Assembly (NCBI GenBank): GCA_934204655.1
Contig: CAKPZJ010000024.1
Coordinates: 1 to 45,602, forward strand
Reading direction: 5' to 3'
DNA length: 45,602 bases
Origin: an uncultured Prevotella sp.
GTDB lineage: Bacteria; Bacteroidota; Bacteroidia; Bacteroidales; Bacteroidaceae
How positions within the stretch are numbered: the first letter of the stretch is position 1; the number at the start of each line of letters is the position of its first letter. Positions 43,587 to 45,602 of the stretch are shown piece by piece. The position numbers and the translations under genes were made by a program. Under the pieces are notes generated by a model that was given only the letters and a program-made list of their open reading frames with translations, ran no database searches and had not been told where the DNA came from.

Positions 43587-43656
43587 ACAAATTAACTTGA
43601 AAGACGATGCGGGAAGTAGAAAAAATGTCTTACAGAGGTAAAAAACTTGTCGTTTT

Positions 43657-43688
43657 CTTGCCCGTAGTGGCTTTTTTCTTTACCTTTG
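43657..43688 (+). promoter_or_regulatory. Promoter for the ROK kinase gene
   Basis: CTTG (43657-43660) as -33, a 20-bp spacer and TACCTTTG (43681-43688) as -7 fit the Bacteroidetes pattern with one mismatch. A leader of about 95 bases separates it from the ATG at 43788. Confidence 0.65.
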
Positions 43689-43787
43689 TAAATGGTAGGT
43701 TCGGTACTGCCATTGCGGCCCGTGCCGGAGGCGTTACCCTGCCACTCTACACACTCGAATATAAATCAATAACTAAAGAATAGAAAA

Positions 43788-44762
43788 ATGGAAACACAGA
43801 ATGAAATGAAGCCCTATGTTATCGGATTGGACCTGGGTGGAACTAACTCAGTATTCGGTATCGTGGACAGCCGCGGTGACATCAAGGTGACCACCGCCAT
43901 TAAGACTCAGGCTTACGACAACGTTGATGACTATGTAAAGGCTGCCGTGGAGGCGCTGCACATCATCATAGACCAGGTAGGCGGCATCGAGAAAATCAAG
44001 GCAATGGGAATTGGTGCGCCCAATGGTAACTATTATAACGGAACGATAGAGTTTGCGCCCAACCTGAAGTGGGGCCACGATGGCGTGGTACCTTTGGCTA
44101 AGATGTTCTCTGAGGCCTTAGGCATACCAGTGGCTCTGACCAACGACGCTAACGCTGCTGCCATTGGTGAGATGACTTACGGTGTGGCCCGTGGTATGAA
44201 GAACTTTATTATGATAACCTTGGGTACCGGCGTAGGTTCTGGTATCGTGGTCAACGGCCAGTTGGTATATGGCTGCGATGGCTTCGCCGGCGAGTTAGGC
44301 CACTCCATCGCACGTGTCGACGGTCGTCCCTGTGGCTGTGGCCGCAAGGGCTGTCTGGAAACTTACTGCTCGGCTACTGGTGTTGCCCGCACGGCCCGCG
44401 AGTTCCTGTCTAACCGTGACGATGACTCGCTCTTGCGCGAGCTCAACCCCGACGATATAACTTCGCTCGACGTGGCTATCGCTGCCGGAAAGGGCGATAA
44501 GTTAGCCAAGGAAATCTTTGACTATACCGGAGAAATCCTGGGTGAGGCATGTGCCAACTTTGCCACTTTCTCGTCGCCCGAGGCATTTATATTCTTCGGT
44601 GGCTTGACCAAGGCTGGCGACTTGCTGATGAAGCCCATCGTCGACAGTTACAATGCTCACATCCTCAACATCTACAAAGGTAAGGCCAAGTTCCTTGTCA
44701 GCGGTCTCGACGGTTCGTCGGCAGCCGTTTTAGGTGCTTCGGCAGTAGGATGGGACATCTAA
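43788..44762 (+). CDS. ROK-family glucokinase
   Basis: A 324-residue cytosolic sugar kinase. The ATP-binding motif VIGLDLGGTNSVFGIVDSRG is at about residues 11-30, the sugar-binding and catalytic Asn-Asp is in LTNDANAAAIGEM, and GTGVGSGIVVNGQLVYG follows. The ROK zinc motif has cysteines in PCGCGRKGCLE, preceded by ELGH. A glucose kinase is most likely in Bacteroidales, but N-acetylmannosamine or other sugars cannot be excluded. It is a single-gene unit between its own promoter and terminator. Confidence 0.9.
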   Translation: METQNEMKPYVIGLDLGGTNSVFGIVDSRGDIKVTTAIKTQAYDNVDDYVKAAVEALHIIIDQVGGIEKIKAMGIGAPNGNYYNGTIEFAPNLKWGHDGVVPLAKMFSEALGIPVALTNDANAAAIGEMTYGVARGMKNFIMITLGTGVGSGIVVNGQLVYGCDGFAGELGHSIARVDGRPCGCGRKGCLETYCSATGVARTAREFLSNRDDDSLLRELNPDDITSLDVAIAAGKGDKLAKEIFDYTGEILGEACANFATFSSPEAFIFFGGLTKAGDLLMKPIVDSYNAHILNIYKGKAKFLVSGLDGSSAAVLGASAVGWDI

Positions 44763-44793
44763 AGGATATTCCTACAAAACAGATAAACCCATT

Positions 44794-44822
44794 GGGGGCA
44801 CCGCCATCGGTGCCCCCTTTTT
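44794..44822 (+). terminator. Intrinsic terminator of the ROK kinase gene
   Basis: A 9-bp stem, GGGGGCACC with GGTGCCCCC, can be extended by one G-C pair across a short loop and is followed by TTTTT. Confidence 0.9.
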
Positions 44823-44823
44823 G

Positions 44824-44886
44824 GAATGCCATACATGGTATTGTGGCTCTAACAGGTTCAAGTCCCGAGTAACCTAAGTTCGGGAT
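44824..44886 (+). mobile_element. Fragment resembling a group II intron 5' region
   Basis: Starting directly behind the ROK terminator, this stretch aligns with the intron-like sequence at 45491-45555. Both contain CATG, then GTATT, then CTAAC, then AAGTCCCGAGTAA, then CTAA and CGGGA in the same order and nearly the same spacing. The similarity stops around 44886, so this is probably an old truncated copy. The 94 bp that follow are A/T-rich with nothing I can name. Confidence 0.45.
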
Positions 44887-44981
44887 AAGGAAGTTGGTTT
44901 AAAAGTTGGCAATCTCGATAATTTTTAGTACTTTTATAGTTGTAAGTCAATTAATTATAAAACTAAAGGAGACTATAGTTA

Positions 44982-45062
44982 TGGAGATTACCAAGAACAA
45001 AATTACAGAATTTTCTGTGTCATCGATGATTTTTGCAAGGATTAGGAGAGCATAATGAGTTG
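44982..45062 (+). pseudogene. Remnant of a transposase N-terminus
   Basis: The ATG at 44982 reads MEITKNKITEF, and after a one-base frameshift the next frame continues FCVIDDFCKD and then hits a stop, followed by ESIMS and another stop. This pattern, K-x-K-I-T-E-x-F-C-x-x-D-D-F-C-K, is what I remember of the N-terminus of IS982/IS4-type transposases in Bacteroidales. Only about 27 residues remain, and no inverted repeats or DDE region are visible. Confidence 0.45.
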
Positions 45063-45125
45063 AAGAACCGCTATATGTTGATAGGATATGCAGATGTGGA
45101 TGATGCCCATACAAGCACCCATACA

Positions 45126-45390
45126 AGTTTTGATAAAACGATATTAAAGTTATCGGAAAATATAAAGCGGTTAGTTGTTGCGATGGTACAGATGAAAAGA
45201 GCGTAAAGGAAATTATGGAGACGGTCGGTTTGAAGAATCGTCCCAACTTCCTTGAATATTCTCTTACACCAGCCATTACTAAAGGCTTGGTAAAAATGAA
45301 ATTTCCAAACTCCCCCATCACCCTCGCCAGAAATATCTTCTGACCAAGAAAGGGCTAATGGTATATGATGAATGTGTCAAATCAAAGTGA
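45126..45390 (+). pseudogene. Frameshifted C-terminus of a Fic-like or AAA_4-type ATP-binding protein
   Basis: Three frames must be joined. The pieces read ILKLSENIKRLVVA, then DEKSVKEIMETVGLKNRPNF with LEYSLTPAITKGLVKMKFPN, then after another shift QKYLLTKKGLMVYDECVKSK and a TGA at 45388-45390. This resembles the C-terminal winged-helix part of Bacteroidales Fic-family or AlbA_2/AAA_4 proteins. There is no upstream coding region, so only a decayed tail is present. The family call is from memory. Confidence 0.45.
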
Positions 45391-45446
45391 AAAATCTGCC
45401 AGAGCTTGCTCACTGAAGGAACTCCTTTTAGAGTGGCAAACAAATG

Positions 45447-45491
45447 CGGTTTTTCAAAACCGGTAATTAGGCTTACCGATTTTGAAAATCG
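45447..45491. repeat. Long hairpin preceding the intron-like sequence
   Basis: Left arm 45447-45466 and right arm 45473-45491 pair over about 19 bp with a 6-nt loop, a single T bulge and a few G-U or mismatched pairs. Each arm is itself nearly palindromic (GGTTTTTCAAAACC on the left). The intron-like sequence begins at the base of the hairpin. Confidence 0.65.
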
Positions 45492-45602
45492 TGTATGCTC
45501 GGCATGAGTATTATCTAACGGGTGTAAGTCCCGAGTAAGCCCTAATAGCGGGAATTACATAGCCAAAGGCAAGGGTGTTCATCGTGAGGTGAAATCTGAA
45601 AG
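45491..45602 (+). mobile_element. Apparent 5' end of a group II intron, cut by the window edge
   Basis: From GTGTATGCTCGGCATGAG onward the sequence follows the domain I pattern of bacterial group II introns: CTAAC then GGTG then AAGTCCCGAG, then ACATAGCCAAAGGCAAGGGT, then ATCGTGAGGTG and ATCTGAAAG. The words GCCAAAGGCAAGGGTGT and ATCTGAA are ones I associate with these ribozymes. The 5' end fits GTGYG loosely. The reverse transcriptase gene and domains V-VI would lie outside the window. No coding sequence is seen in this stretch. Confidence 0.6.

Noticed and set aside
44845..44890. tRNA T-arm (GGTTCAAGTCC-like word)
   Set aside because: No acceptor stem, D-arm or anticodon arm can be drawn, and the segment aligns better with the intron-like sequence at 45491-45555.
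44947..45321. 124-codon minus-strand frame in the right-end remnant zone
   Set aside because: It is the reverse strand of two recognisable decayed coding remnants; the translation has no coherent domain.

Overview
The window looks like chromosomal DNA of a Bacteroidales bacterium, most likely Prevotellaceae. The evidence is the lineage-typical gene set (Nqr complex, Bacteroidetes-type omega/Rpb6 next to BamD and a DUF4293 protein, DUF4924, DUF4468, UpxY-type NusG paralogue), the promoters of the Bacteroides type (TTTG about 20 bp upstream of TAnnTTTG), and the scarcity of Shine-Dalgarno sites. The genus cannot be fixed from sequence reading alone.

Layout. 122-5344 (minus): an operon of a DUF4468 protein with a TolA-like coil, a small membrane protein, a large outer-membrane porin, MenA and an HD hydrolase. 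5345-5776: a 21-bp-periodic repeat array. 5777-7810 (minus): uvrB. 7936-9611 (plus): bamD, omega subunit, DUF4293. 9737-16284 (minus): tamB then a GH20 hexosaminidase. 16452-22254 (plus): nqrABCDEF, the Na+-pumping NADH:quinone oxidoreductase, which fits with menA (menaquinone) in the same window. 22341-24435: a TonB-dependent-receptor-like gene broken at a run of nine G. 24616-27210: clpC. 27286-27700: a second 21-bp-periodic array.

27793-32413 is the most interesting block. A diiron hemerythrin/RIC-type protein fused to a LuxR DNA-binding domain precedes the anaerobic ribonucleotide reductase nrdD-nrdG, and a second LuxR regulator with a degenerate receiver follows it one base after nrdG. 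The layout suggests an oxygen/NO/redox-responsive regulatory cassette around anaerobic dNTP synthesis. Further right: a Kdo (LPS) operon, kdsA-kdsD-phospholipase D (minus); a large MscS channel (minus); a BadF/NAGK-type kinase overlapping an orphan UpxY-like antiterminator (plus); a third 21-bp array bordered by purine and pyrimidine tracts; and a minus-strand operon lysE-type exporter, DUF4924, rfbD, prfC. A ROK glucokinase (plus) closes the intact genes.

From about 44,840 to the end the DNA is a decayed mobile-element zone: a fragment resembling a group II intron 5' region directly after the ROK terminator, remnants of a transposase N-terminus and of a Fic/ATPase-type C-terminus, then what appears to be the 5' end of a group II intron placed right behind a long hairpin and cut by the window edge. 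No rRNA, tRNA or CRISPR array was found.
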